Positions 54,143 through 63,640 of a stretch of DNA of 64,000 nucleotides are shown in pieces. Made by a program: the position numbers and the translations under genes. The DNA is from an uncultured Alphaproteobacteria bacterium (GTDB lineage Bacteria > Pseudomonadota > Alphaproteobacteria > Micavibrionales > Micavibrionaceae). The notes beneath the pieces were generated by a model. The model ran no database searches and was not told where the DNA came from. It saw nothing but the letters and a program-made list of their open reading frames with translations. Position 1 is the stretch's first letter, and each line of letters opens with the position of its first letter. The stretch lies in NCBI GenBank assembly GCA_937931645.1, contig CALHAR010000009.1:124001-188000 (forward strand). Direction: 5' to 3'.

Positions 54143-55561
54143 ATGATTCGCCGTTATAGACAGACAAAAATAGTTGCCACATTGGGTCCTGCATCGGGGG
54201 ATCCAGTCATGATGCGCAAGCTTTTTGAGACAGGTGTTGATGTCTTTCGTCTTAATTTCTCTCACGGTTCCCATGAAGATCACGCCAAAAATGTGCAAAC
54301 CGCGCGTGATTTAGAAAAAGAATTTGGCCGTCCAGTTTGTTTGTTGGCTGATATGCAGGGGCCTAAGCTACGAATCGGTAAATTTAAAAATGATTCGATT
54401 AGTTTAACCGAGGGTATGGCTTTTCGTTTTGATCTTGAGGACGCGCTTGGTGATGAAACGCGGGTGCAATTACCACACCCTGAAGTGCTAGAGGCGATGG
54501 AGCCGGGGTCAGAGATACTCCTTGATGATGGAAAAGTCCGTGTTGAGGTGACGGGTAAAGATGCCAAAGGTCTTGATGCCAAAATTATATCAGGGAGCAA
54601 GCTCTCTAATAATAAAGGATTTAATATCCCTGGCGTGATTTTGCCGATTGAGGCCTTGACCGAAAAAGATAAAATTGATTTAGAGGCCGCCATTGGTATG
54701 GGGGTGGATTGGATAGCGCAAAGTTTTGTTCAACGCGCTGAAGATGTTGTGCAGGCACAAGGTTTAATTAAAGGGCGTGCGGCGCTTATCGCGAAGATTG
54801 AAAAACCATCGGCGGTTGAGTTTATTGATGAGATTATAGAGGTTGTTGATGGTATTATGTTGGCGCGTGGTGATTTAGGTGTGGAAATTCCGCCTGAGCA
54901 AGTGCCCGCTGTACAAAAAAGAGTGGTCCGCCGCGTGCGCCATGCGGGTAAACCCGTGATTGTTGCAACGCAAATGCTGGAATCCATGGTTGATAATGCA
55001 CGACCAACGCGCGCCGAAGCTTCGGATGTGGCGACCGCTGTTTATGATGGGGCAGATGCGGTGATGCTGTCTGCGGAAACGGCTGTCGGGCAATATCCGA
55101 TTGAGGCTGTTTCAATTATGAATCGTATTTGTGAAACAACAGAGAGTGATAGAAATTATCGCCGTATCATGAACTCTGATCATCCTGAAACTGAAAATAA
55201 TGCATCTGATGCCATTACTGTGGCGGCAACGTATATTGCAAAAGATATTCAGGCCGCTGTTATTGTTAATTACACAACCACGGGGTCAACGACACTGCGT
55301 ACTGTGCGCCAACGTCCTAATGTTCCGATTCTTTGTTTGACACAAGAACCAAGAACGGCGCGTCGTTTGATTTTATCGTTTGGGGTTAGAACCGTTGAGG
55401 TTGATAATATTAATAGATTCCGTGATGCCGTAAAGATGGCTGTACGGGTAGCCAAAGATAGAGGTTATGCGCAGGCGGGTGATAAAATTGTCCTAACGGC
55501 TGGCGTTCCTTTCGGGGTGAGCGGCACGACAAACATCCTAAGAATTGCGGATATTGAGTAA
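54143..55561 (+). CDS. pyk: Pyruvate kinase
   Basis: Pyk makes pyruvate and ATP from phosphoenolpyruvate. The 472-residue protein has KIVATLGPAS, NFSHGSHEDH, the metal/substrate motif IAKIEKP followed by ILARGDLGVEIP, and SAETAVGQYP. The C-terminal domain lacks an extra PEP-utiliser extension. It is followed two bases later by a GNAT gene. Confidence 0.96.
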   Translation: MIRRYRQTKIVATLGPASGDPVMMRKLFETGVDVFRLNFSHGSHEDHAKNVQTARDLEKEFGRPVCLLADMQGPKLRIGKFKNDSISLTEGMAFRFDLEDALGDETRVQLPHPEVLEAMEPGSEILLDDGKVRVEVTGKDAKGLDAKIISGSKLSNNKGFNIPGVILPIEALTEKDKIDLEAAIGMGVDWIAQSFVQRAEDVVQAQGLIKGRAALIAKIEKPSAVEFIDEIIEVVDGIMLARGDLGVEIPPEQVPAVQKRVVRRVRHAGKPVIVATQMLESMVDNARPTRAEASDVATAVYDGADAVMLSAETAVGQYPIEAVSIMNRICETTESDRNYRRIMNSDHPETENNASDAITVAATYIAKDIQAAVIVNYTTTGSTTLRTVRQRPNVPILCLTQEPRTARRLILSFGVRTVEVDNINRFRDAVKMAVRVAKDRGYAQAGDKIVLTAGVPFGVSGTTNILRIADIE

Positions 55562-55562
55562 C

Positions 55563-56138
55563 ATGTCAGAGAACCCTGTCATTGAAACACCCGTATTAGA
55601 AACTCAAAGATTGCTTTTAAGGCCTGTTCAGCTAAAAGATGCGGCAAATATTCAAAAGCACTTTAACAATTGGAACATCGTAAAAAATCTAAATGCCCAA
55701 ATACCATGGCCCTATCCTGATGATGGAGCGGAGGATTTTTTGAGGTGCAATGCTTTACCTCGCATGCAAAAAGGTGAAGCCTTCATATGGAGTATTATTT
55801 TTGAAAATGAAGTTATAGGTCTTATTGATATGGGGTGGCCAAATCAACGAAATGAAAATGGTGATCGTGGCTTTTGGCTTGCAGAACCTTATTGGAAACG
55901 AGGATTTATGACTGAGGCAATTATGGTCATAAATGACTATGTTTTTGATGTTTTAGGTTTTAAAAAATATACTGTTTGCAATGCTTGTGGTAATGAGGGG
56001 TCGCGGCGCGTTAAAGAAAAAACTGGTGCTATACTTGTTGGACAGAAAAAAATGAACCATCACCAAGGTATTCAGGATGCAGATGTTTGGGAAGTAACGG
56101 CGGAGAATTGGAAGAAATTTAAAAGAAGAAAAGTGTAA
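55563..56138 (+). CDS. GNAT acetyltransferase (RimJ-like)
   Basis: The 191-residue protein begins with TPVLETQRLLLRPVQLKDA, the usual start of the RimJ/RimL-type group. The acetyl-CoA-binding region is around FWLAEPYWKRGFMTEA and NEGSRRVKEKTGA follows. I use the ATG just after the pyk stop; an earlier start would overlap pyk. The substrate is unknown. Confidence 0.88.
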   Translation: MSENPVIETPVLETQRLLLRPVQLKDAANIQKHFNNWNIVKNLNAQIPWPYPDDGAEDFLRCNALPRMQKGEAFIWSIIFENEVIGLIDMGWPNQRNENGDRGFWLAEPYWKRGFMTEAIMVINDYVFDVLGFKKYTVCNACGNEGSRRVKEKTGAILVGQKKMNHHQGIQDADVWEVTAENWKKFKRRKV

Positions 56139-56156
56139 TACACTAATTTTGGCTTC

Positions 56157-56846
56157 TTATCTATTTCCTGGAAGAACTGTACCATTGCTGTATTTACGCA
56201 TTTTTTGAACCATGACAGGGCTGTTATAGGTCCAAACGGTATTTTCGTTAAATGCATAATGCGGTTTATATCTATTCTTCATATAACGGGCGACGGTCAG
56301 CTTCTCGCGATTATCAAGAACAAAATCTGCGCCCTCATGTTTGACAATCAAAAAGGCATGGTCGGTTCCACTATAGACATCATAGACCATCGCAATCTTC
56401 ATATCATCAGCAGAAAAGCCTAACTTTTTAAGACTCATATATTTGATAATGGCGTAGTCTTCGCAATCGCCCCCTTTGGTTAAAAATTCAACAGGGGACG
56501 CCCAATAATCATCTTGGTTATAAACCCAATTATCTTGTTTGTAGGAAAATTGCTTGAACCACAGATTAACCCTCATTAATTGTCGCAATTTAGGCTCGTT
56601 TTTTAAAGTACCAATAAAGTCATTCCACTTTTGAACATTGGCAGATTGTGTATTATAAGTTTCGTTTAATTGTGTATCTAAAATTTGTTGCCATTTTGGT
56701 AATTCGGATGCAGGGAAACTACGGTTCGGGGCTTCGCTTCCCAATATTGAATGAGAGGCCGCCCAAACAGGCTGACTAAAACATACGAATAACGTGCCTA
56801 AAATCAACAGACTATAAAGTAAACCACGCTGTGGCATCAGTTCCAT
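56157..56846 (-). CDS. Periplasmic transglutaminase-like cysteine protease
   Basis: The 229-residue protein has a signal peptide (about 1-29) and a bacterial transglutaminase-like (BTLCP, LapG-type) domain. Cys128 in GGDCEDYAI, His163 in DHAFLIV and Asp178 in VLDNRE make the catalytic triad. LapG-type enzymes cleave surface adhesins under c-di-GMP control. It is a paralogue of the next gene upstream on the same strand. No LapD homologue or adhesin is visible. Confidence 0.88.
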   Translation of the reverse strand: MELMPQRGLLYSLLILGTLFVCFSQPVWAASHSILGSEAPNRSFPASELPKWQQILDTQLNETYNTQSANVQKWNDFIGTLKNEPKLRQLMRVNLWFKQFSYKQDNWVYNQDDYWASPVEFLTKGGDCEDYAIIKYMSLKKLGFSADDMKIAMVYDVYSGTDHAFLIVKHEGADFVLDNREKLTVARYMKNRYKPHYAFNENTVWTYNSPVMVQKMRKYSNGTVLPGNR

Positions 56847-56944
56847 TTCCTTTCATATGAATAATGCCTATATGCTAGCGTGTTATGCCAAGCATAGTCA
56901 ATTATATTATTGAAAACGTTGCTGACAGCTGATGGCCGTTCACA

Positions 56945-56976
56945 CAAAAAAGCCCTATCTTAAAGATAAGGCTTTG
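56945..56976 (-). terminator. Terminator of the MshEN-protease gene
   Basis: AAAGCC(C)TATCTT pairs with AAGATA(A)GGCTTT; six T follow on the minus strand. It lies about 22 bases beyond the stop at 56998. Confidence 0.88.
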
Positions 56977-56997
56977 CTATTTCTTTTGTTATGTATA

Positions 56998-57960
56998 TTA
57001 CTTAGCTGCAGATGCCACGCGTGTTACGCCATTCTTCGGCATTGTGTGTAACCACCATGCTTCTTGATTGATAGAAAAAATAGGCTTGTAGTGAGATACT
57101 TTGTCTACTTTAACGGCGGACTTAATTTGGTTGTCCAACAATAACGGACCTTGATCTGTGTATACGATTAAGACAGCGTGTGGAATATTCTTTTGTAAAT
57201 CCTGAACGATAGCAATTCTTAAACGGTTATCTGGAACTCCTAAAGCACGCAACGCTGTATATTTAGCGATTGCAAAATCTTCACAGTCACCACCACGTTG
57301 GAAAAATTCAACGGGTGTTGCCCAATAATCATTTTTTCCGTAGTTGGCTTTATCTGTCACATAACGTTTTTGATTCATTAGGTTATTAACACTATGCGCC
57401 ATCTTAGAGATTGATAATCCTTTTAAACCTTCTAAATCCCGCTGTAACTTTGCAACTTCGCCTCGTGCCTCAGATGTGTTGAGTGAAGCATTGAAACGTT
57501 CAAACATTCCTGTCCATTTGTTAAATGCCTTTAAAGATTTTGATTTCTTTTCTGTCGCCCCAAATAATTTTGGATGATAGGCGGCTTTTTGGAATGAATT
57601 TTGAACCAATGAAATGCGTGCTGTTGCGTCAATGACTTGTCCTGCTGTGGCTTGTTTAGCAAAACCCATAGAGGCAATAGAGATAAAGACGGCAACCCCT
57701 GCCATCATGCAACGCAATGTAACCTGTTCTACAAGGGTACGGCGGATAGCATTTTGAGAAACAATATTGTTAGAAACAAGATATTGTCCTAATTGTAGAC
57801 CATCATTTCGTGAATTTCTTAGGGCGTTTTTTAGTTCTAATGGAGATAAAAACCCATCTTGAACAAGAAGTTCCCCGATACGGTTTTTTTGTATTCTAGA
57901 TTGTAATCTAGAAAAAATTCCCTGATGTTTTTTATGCTTGTTTTGCACGATATACCCCAA
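56998..57960 (-). CDS. MshEN-like domain fused to transglutaminase-like protease
   Basis: The 320-residue protein has three parts. A cytosolic segment (about 27-80) with two repeats of RIGELLVQDGFLSPLELKNAL type matches the MshEN/T2SSE N-terminal pattern. A membrane helix follows at about 82-102. A periplasmic BTLCP domain has Cys226 (GGDCEDFAI), His261 (PHAVLIV) and Asp276 (LLLDNQ). MshEN domains in other proteins bind c-di-GMP. A direct link between a c-di-GMP sensor and a LapG-type protease through one membrane helix is an attractive inference. Its paralogue without the cytosolic part lies downstream. Confidence 0.85.
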   Translation of the reverse strand: MGYIVQNKHKKHQGIFSRLQSRIQKNRIGELLVQDGFLSPLELKNALRNSRNDGLQLGQYLVSNNIVSQNAIRRTLVEQVTLRCMMAGVAVFISIASMGFAKQATAGQVIDATARISLVQNSFQKAAYHPKLFGATEKKSKSLKAFNKWTGMFERFNASLNTSEARGEVAKLQRDLEGLKGLSISKMAHSVNNLMNQKRYVTDKANYGKNDYWATPVEFFQRGGDCEDFAIAKYTALRALGVPDNRLRIAIVQDLQKNIPHAVLIVYTDQGPLLLDNQIKSAVKVDKVSHYKPIFSINQEAWWLHTMPKNGVTRVASAAK

Positions 57961-58137
57961 TCCGTACTTAATAAATAAATTCCCTAACCTTCTAATTATG
58001 CGCTCTAAAGGTTACTAAACTCTTAATATTTGCGATAACATGTTACTTTTTAAGTAATAATAGTTAAAACTCGCTATGTTCATTATGTTGCGCTTCTATT
58101 ATTGTACCCATAGTGAAATTAAAGAATAATAAATGTT

Positions 58138-59595
58138 ATGAATAATTTGATTGAAAATTTTACACAAGCTGACGTGCTGTTGATTGGGGATTTGATGCTG
58201 GATCGCTTTGTTTATGGCGGTGTATCGCGTCTTTCACCAGAAGGGCCTATTCCTGTCTTGGCTGTTGATCATGAAAATGAAATGTTGGGCGGGGCAGGGA
58301 ATGTGCTGGCTAATATGTTGGCGCTGGGGTGCAAGTGCGACATTATTTCCGTTATTGGTCGGGACGCCGCTGGTGATAAAATTAAAAGCTTAATCCCGAA
58401 AAGTGAGGGTTTGATTGAAGAGGCAAACCGCCCAACAATTTTGAAAACCCGCTTTATTGCACAAAATCAACAACTCTTACGTGTGGATCGTGAACGCGCT
58501 GTTCCTATCGCGGAAAATACTCAAACAGAAATTTTACAAAAAGCACGAACGCTTATTAAAAAGAAAAAATGTTTGGTTTTATCTGACTACGGTAAAGGTG
58601 TTTTAACAATAGACCTTGTTCGCGCGCTGATTAAATTGGCACAAGATAATAATGTCACGGTTATTGTTGACCCAAAGGGGAAAGATTTTTCTAAATATGC
58701 TGGTGCCGATATTATCACGCCCAATAAAAAAGAATTATCCGAAGCAACCAATAATGCCGCGACGGCCTCTGATAAGGATATTGAGCTTGCGGCGCAACAT
58801 CTTATTAAACAACATAATATTAAATCTGTTATTGCGACCCGTTCTGAAGATGGGATAAGCGTGATAGGCGAACAGCCCCCCCTTCATCTTACAACCAAAG
58901 TGCGCGAAGTTTATGATGTCTCTGGCGCTGGTGATACAGTTGTCGCAACGATTACGGCGACATTAGCGGCGGGAGGCACTTTGACGCAAGCGGCAGAGTT
59001 AGCGAATATTGCAGGCGGTCTTGTTGTTGCAAAAGTAGGAACAGCAATTATTACACAGGAAGAACTACACACTGCGCTTAATAATACATCACAGTCCTCC
59101 TCTTCTTTTATTGCACCTGTGTTGGATAAAGAATCCGCGCTACAGCAAATTCAAAAATGGCAAGCCGATGGTGTAAAGGTTGGTTTAACAAATGGCTGTT
59201 TTGATATTATTCATTATGGCCATGTCAATTACTTGGCACGTGCCCGTGAACGATGTGACAAACTGATCGTTGCGCTTAACCATGATACCTCTGTTAGAAT
59301 TTTAAAAGGGGAGTCACGCCCCGTGAATGATGAAAAGGCGCGCGCCACCGTGATGGCGGCGTTAGGGTCATGTGATATGGTTGTTTTGTTTGGTGCAACA
59401 AAGGAAGGCGATGATAATACACCTTGCGCCCTTGTTGAGGTTTTAAAGCCTGACATCTTCTTTAAAGGGGGGGATTATACGATTGACCAGCTCCCTGAAG
59501 GCAAGATTGTCTTAAGTTATGGCGGTCAGGTTGACATCATGCCGCTCTATGATGGCTATAGCACAACCAATATTATTGAAAAATCATCTCAATAA
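58138..59595 (+). CDS. hldE: Bifunctional heptose kinase/adenylyltransferase HldE
   Basis: HldE prepares ADP-heptose for LPS inner core. The 485-residue protein has an N-terminal PfkB-type kinase (GDLMLDRFVYG; SGAGDT at 262-267) and a C-terminal nucleotidyltransferase (GCFDIIHYGH at 353-362). The window therefore implies a heptose-containing LPS. A G7 run lies at 59467-59473 inside the gene. Confidence 0.96.
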   Translation: MNNLIENFTQADVLLIGDLMLDRFVYGGVSRLSPEGPIPVLAVDHENEMLGGAGNVLANMLALGCKCDIISVIGRDAAGDKIKSLIPKSEGLIEEANRPTILKTRFIAQNQQLLRVDRERAVPIAENTQTEILQKARTLIKKKKCLVLSDYGKGVLTIDLVRALIKLAQDNNVTVIVDPKGKDFSKYAGADIITPNKKELSEATNNAATASDKDIELAAQHLIKQHNIKSVIATRSEDGISVIGEQPPLHLTTKVREVYDVSGAGDTVVATITATLAAGGTLTQAAELANIAGGLVVAKVGTAIITQEELHTALNNTSQSSSSFIAPVLDKESALQQIQKWQADGVKVGLTNGCFDIIHYGHVNYLARARERCDKLIVALNHDTSVRILKGESRPVNDEKARATVMAALGSCDMVVLFGATKEGDDNTPCALVEVLKPDIFFKGGDYTIDQLPEGKIVLSYGGQVDIMPLYDGYSTTNIIEKSSQ

Positions 59596-59707
59596 GATTC
59601 TTAAATAGTTTTAAAAACTTCTCTCTAACTCCTCTCTGTACGAGGTTAAAAATAGCTGTTAGAATCGCTTTTAGAATTTCGTAGATCAAATGTCAGGATT
59701 ATACATC

Positions 59708-60886
59708 ATGCCTCACTATAAAAATAAGTTACCTTTATTCGCGCTGGGCGCTTCTATTTTATCGCTTAGTGCTTGTGGGTCTATCCCTAATTCAATACCA
59801 AGTGGTTATACTTATCATCATGATACTTATAAGTCGGCGGCACCGCTGGCCTCTTCTGAAGTGACGGTTGAACAACGTCAATATATGGATGCGGTGCAGG
59901 CGGAACAATTCCGTAATGCGGTTTATGACTTGTTGGAGCGTATGACACTACGCGCTGGTTTGCCGCCAAAACCCGTTTATGTTGCTGCGCCCGATCCTAT
60001 GACAACGTTCTACGCCAATATTGACAATAACTTACGTGAAAGCATGCGCCATATTGGTTATGCCATTTCGGATATGCCAGAAGGGGCTTATGTTTTTGCC
60101 TATGAGGCAGGACTTATTCCCTCAGTTAAAGGGCAAGGAAATAGTGGAAATAATGTGACAATGACGTTGCGTGTTTTTAGTGAGCTGGGTGAAAATGCCC
60201 GCCAACTTACCGAAGAATCGGGACAATATTTTATTAAAGGGGCTGATTCACTCGATATAACGGCATCGCGTTACGGCTTTTTACCGTCACAAGAAAAAAT
60301 CCAAACACAACAAATAGCTGTCCCACAAAGAACAATACCAAAAATTGAGGTCGCACCTGTATCGCCTGCCGTACAACCTATTGCTGCGCCAGTTCCTCAA
60401 TTTATCGCCCCTACACCTGTGCAAGTAGAGGCGGTTAAAGAAGTTTCACCTGTTGTTGATGTTCCGCCAATCACAAGAAATGAAGTCACAAGAAACGAAG
60501 TGACACGAAATAAAGTTGTACAGCCAGTCGTGGAAACAGCCCCACTTATAGATAATATTCCGACACCACCACCCGCACCCGCAATAGAAAAGGTAATCTC
60601 AACACCACCATCTGTCCCTGTTGTTGAAAAACCAACTTTATCTAAAGTAATTCGCAACAAGACTGCGGTTAAAAAACCTTCACATGATGATATTGTGATC
60701 ATTAACCGTGGTGATACGGTAAGTACACCGCCTGTGTCTGTTGAGGTAGACACACCTATGGTTAAAGAAAAAGCTGTCGCTCCTGCTACGACGGTGAAAG
60801 AGCCAGTGTTAGATCCGTTACAACGGGCTATTCCAACAACCGAAAGTGCTGTGCGTGGCCGTGTTTCACTCCCTGCTGAATATTAA
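59708..60886 (+). CDS. Lipoprotein with Pro-rich tail, function unknown
   Basis: The 392-residue protein has a lipobox LSAC (Cys23) and a folded domain of about 150 residues (DPMTTFYANIDNNLRESMR; MTLRVFSELGENARQL). A long Pro/Val/Thr-rich, probably disordered C-terminal half follows, including a short TRNEVTRNEV repeat. I chose the ATG preceded by AGGA at suitable distance; another ATG lies six codons earlier. The domain recalls conjugation- or flagellum-type lipoproteins but I cannot name it. Confidence 0.8.
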   Translation: MPHYKNKLPLFALGASILSLSACGSIPNSIPSGYTYHHDTYKSAAPLASSEVTVEQRQYMDAVQAEQFRNAVYDLLERMTLRAGLPPKPVYVAAPDPMTTFYANIDNNLRESMRHIGYAISDMPEGAYVFAYEAGLIPSVKGQGNSGNNVTMTLRVFSELGENARQLTEESGQYFIKGADSLDITASRYGFLPSQEKIQTQQIAVPQRTIPKIEVAPVSPAVQPIAAPVPQFIAPTPVQVEAVKEVSPVVDVPPITRNEVTRNEVTRNKVVQPVVETAPLIDNIPTPPPAPAIEKVISTPPSVPVVEKPTLSKVIRNKTAVKKPSHDDIVIINRGDTVSTPPVSVEVDTPMVKEKAVAPATTVKEPVLDPLQRAIPTTESAVRGRVSLPAEY

Positions 60887-60907
60887 TCTTTAAATTATAT
60901 GATAAGA

Positions 60908-61612
60908 TTATCGTGCTAATAAAACGCGGTAATAATGGTAAGTGCCTGTGGCAGGTGTGCCGCCGCCTTCGAAACAGCCCTCTAATTTTGAATTAAAGAA
61001 TAAAGCGCCAGAATCTTCAATAAGCTGCGTTGCATTATAGGCGCCGGCAAACTCCGTAGTGAGTTCAACAGTTGAATCATCTTGCGGGGGGGTATCTGAC
61101 GGGTTTGTGATGTTATTTTTGTCATTTATCAAAACACAGAAGGCGGCGCTTACATTTTGTAGAACGGCAATAAGGTCGGCGCTACTATTGTTAGTATCAT
61201 CTGTCCCCACGTCAGAGACTCTGTTCTCTCCACTAAAAAACCAATTTGTTGGCGTTGTTTGAATATCATTTGGCGGAGGGCGATATTTTGCGGCTCCTCC
61301 TGTTGTGGCAAAAACTTGCCGTGTTGGAATATCGGTAATATCACCATAGGCTGAATCAGCATCTGGGTGGGCAAAGCGTATGTCGGCTTCGCTGTGACCG
61401 TTACGCATGATATAGGCCACGGCACGTTCTAATTCTTGGCCATATTGTTGTACTTCGGCAACCTGAATCAGTAAGGATTCTCTATCAATATTGGAGCCTG
61501 GCGTTGAAGATCCCTTGACCATGACGACCAATAAGCCAAGTAAAAAAATGGCCCCTAAAATATAGATGAGGATATTACCGGCTTCGGTAGGTTTGGTTTT
61601 TATAACGATCAT
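60908..61612 (-). CDS. Pilin-like single-pass protein, second copy
   Basis: The 234-residue protein has a short leader (residues 1-12 ending TEAG) followed by NILIYILGAIFLLGLLV, a prepilin-like membrane helix without Glu at +5. A periplasmic domain follows. A helical pattern of EVQQYGQELERAV and ADIRFAHP matches the 21789-22523 protein. It is located directly after the D,D-carboxypeptidase gene, stop and start adjacent. Function is unknown; it might be a pseudopilin-like envelope protein. Confidence 0.75.
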   Translation of the reverse strand: MIVIKTKPTEAGNILIYILGAIFLLGLLVVMVKGSSTPGSNIDRESLLIQVAEVQQYGQELERAVAYIMRNGHSEADIRFAHPDADSAYGDITDIPTRQVFATTGGAAKYRPPPNDIQTTPTNWFFSGENRVSDVGTDDTNNSSADLIAVLQNVSAAFCVLINDKNNITNPSDTPPQDDSTVELTTEFAGAYNATQLIEDSGALFFNSKLEGCFEGGGTPATGTYHYYRVLLAR

Positions 61613-63268
61613 TTACTGTGCGCTAACACGCGTTGCAATCGGTGCCACGGCGATACAATCTTTAAAATATTTACAGGCATCGCGGGCTTCGCCTTCATTC
61701 ATACCGCCTAGACGCGCGCGAAACAAAAGACCGTTATCTGTGTTTAAAGGAACAGTCATGGCACTGACCTTATTTAAGTGTGCAGGTAATCTTTTCTTGG
61801 CATCGCGTAGCGCATCATCGGTTTTAAGACGGCTTTTATAGGCACCAATTTGTACCGCCCATTTACCAACGACATCTTTTGGATGTGGTAAAGATGGCGC
61901 GCCATTTTTATTTAACGTGGTTGTACGGCTAAGCGTATTTACGTCTTTTGGCGCGTTATTATCTTGCCCTATTTTATCAACCATCGCATGCCCTACGGCG
62001 CGTAATGACTTCTCAATCGCGGTAGATGGTTGTGGGTTTGGCTTGTAGTCCCCTTTATGAACTGCAACCGCAATTAAACCAGTTTCTAACCGTTTAGAAA
62101 CAGAAGGGTCAAAATCTCCCTCTCCAATCATCTCGCTAAAGGCTCCATCTTTCAGAGCGGCGGTAAGCGCGGTGTAATTAGGCTCTATATTATTACTCAC
62201 GTCAGATTTGGCCGTAATTTTAGTACCGGGTTTTGCACTTAAAGAGGAAAGCGATGCATAATCACTTTTGCTGCCTGTCTTTCCTGTTTTTTGTGATGGT
62301 GGAATCGGAACAACTTTCGCTACTTGCTGTGTTGGTTGTATTGGCGGTTGAGCTTTGGCAATACCATAAGTTGGTTTTTTGGTAGGCAGCGGCGGTGTTT
62401 TTAAACTTGCCGTTCGCATATTCCCTACTCTTCTAAAACCATAATCTAATAAAGAGGCCATGTGGGCGTTTCTGGTCTTTCCAGATCGTCCACCAAAAAC
62501 AACCCCAATTAAACGGTGACCATTTCTATGGGCGGAGGCTACTAAATTAAAACCCGAGGCGTTGATATATCCTGTTTTAAAACCGTCCATACCGCGATAA
62601 CTACTTAGTAACCGGTTATGGTTTTTATATGTTTTTCCTTTATAGGTGAAACTGCGGGTTGAAAAATATTTATAATGATGTGGGTGACGCTGTAAAATAT
62701 ATTGCGCCAGTTTGGCCATGTCCCGGGCGGTTGTCACTTGGGATTTATGGTGTAACCCTGACGCGTTTTTAAATCTGGTTTTATGCATACCAATGGTGCG
62801 CGCCCGCGCTGTCATGGCATTGGCAAAGCGGCTCTCAGTACCGCCAAGATGCTCGGCTAAGGCGCGTGCTACATCATTTGCAGACTTGGTGGTTAAGGCA
62901 TAAATAGCATCTTCAACTTTTATACTTGATCCAGCAGGCAAACCCAATTTACTGGGGACGGCATTGGCGGCATGCGATGAAATACGAATGCGCGTATTCT
63001 TACGAATTTCGCCACGGTCTAGGGCTTCAAAGGTTAAAAGCAACGTCATCATTTTGGTTAAAGAAGCGGGGTGTAAAACTTTGGTTGAATATCTTTGTGA
63101 TATAATTTGCCCTGTATCGGCGTTCATCACTAACGAGGCATATTTGGGATTATCGTTATTTTTTTTCTTGTTGTTATAGTTTTTCCCAGCCTTGGCCATA
63201 TCTATGCTGGTGGTAAAAACCAACATAAGAACGATAAAACTAACGAATATTTTATACCCTATATTCAA
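61613..63268 (-). CDS. D-alanyl-D-alanine carboxypeptidase with SPOR domain
   Basis: This 551-residue S11-family penicillin-binding protein has a signal peptide to about residue 27 and active-site motifs SLTK (69-72), SAN (129-131) and KTG (231-233). A long linker leads to a C-terminal SPOR domain (about 470-545, KWAVQIGAYKSRLKTDDAL) that binds denuded peptidoglycan at the septum. This architecture is frequent in alphaproteobacteria. It trims the D-Ala from pentapeptides. Confidence 0.94.
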   Translation of the reverse strand: MNIGYKIFVSFIVLMLVFTTSIDMAKAGKNYNNKKKNNDNPKYASLVMNADTGQIISQRYSTKVLHPASLTKMMTLLLTFEALDRGEIRKNTRIRISSHAANAVPSKLGLPAGSSIKVEDAIYALTTKSANDVARALAEHLGGTESRFANAMTARARTIGMHKTRFKNASGLHHKSQVTTARDMAKLAQYILQRHPHHYKYFSTRSFTYKGKTYKNHNRLLSSYRGMDGFKTGYINASGFNLVASAHRNGHRLIGVVFGGRSGKTRNAHMASLLDYGFRRVGNMRTASLKTPPLPTKKPTYGIAKAQPPIQPTQQVAKVVPIPPSQKTGKTGSKSDYASLSSLSAKPGTKITAKSDVSNNIEPNYTALTAALKDGAFSEMIGEGDFDPSVSKRLETGLIAVAVHKGDYKPNPQPSTAIEKSLRAVGHAMVDKIGQDNNAPKDVNTLSRTTTLNKNGAPSLPHPKDVVGKWAVQIGAYKSRLKTDDALRDAKKRLPAHLNKVSAMTVPLNTDNGLLFRARLGGMNEGEARDACKYFKDCIAVAPIATRVSAQ

Positions 63269-63640
63269 GAAAAATTAGCCTCCAAAAGCTTTGCCTCAAT
63301 AAACACTCAAAACACCGAAACGACCATATCACTCGCGTCAATATGGTCTATCTCCTATATTACATTTGGCTATTATACCTTAAAATTGTTCAAAAATCAT
63401 TGTTACGACCCAAAAGAACAGGCTTTGATAACCTCAGTGATTATAATAATTTGTATAATTTACTCTGTCTAGCTGTGGGGCTAAACTATCCCCGTACGCT
63501 TTGTTTGATTTTTACCCTGTTTGCGCTATGATGTTTGAACGGTTCTAAGAGGGTAAGATGTTTATTTGTTTTTCATAAACTTTGTCCTTTGTATCAATAC
63601 TCAATAACCTAAATTATAAAATTAAAACAATAGCTTAAAT
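63269..63640. other. Divergent spacer dacA-clpS
   Basis: The 372-base spacer has no credible gene. An open frame at 63343-63531 encodes a Leu/Tyr-rich peptide without a ribosome site. The right part holds the putative clpS promoter. Confidence 0.6.
63505..63532 (+). promoter_or_regulatory. Putative clpS promoter
   Basis: TTGATT (63505-63510), 16-base spacer, TATGAT (63527-63532). A transcript from here would have a leader of about 100 bases before the clpS ATG. Confidence 0.5.

Noticed and set aside
63343-63531. 62-codon plus-strand frame before clpS
   Set aside because: Leu/Tyr-rich without ribosome site and overlapping the likely clpS promoter.
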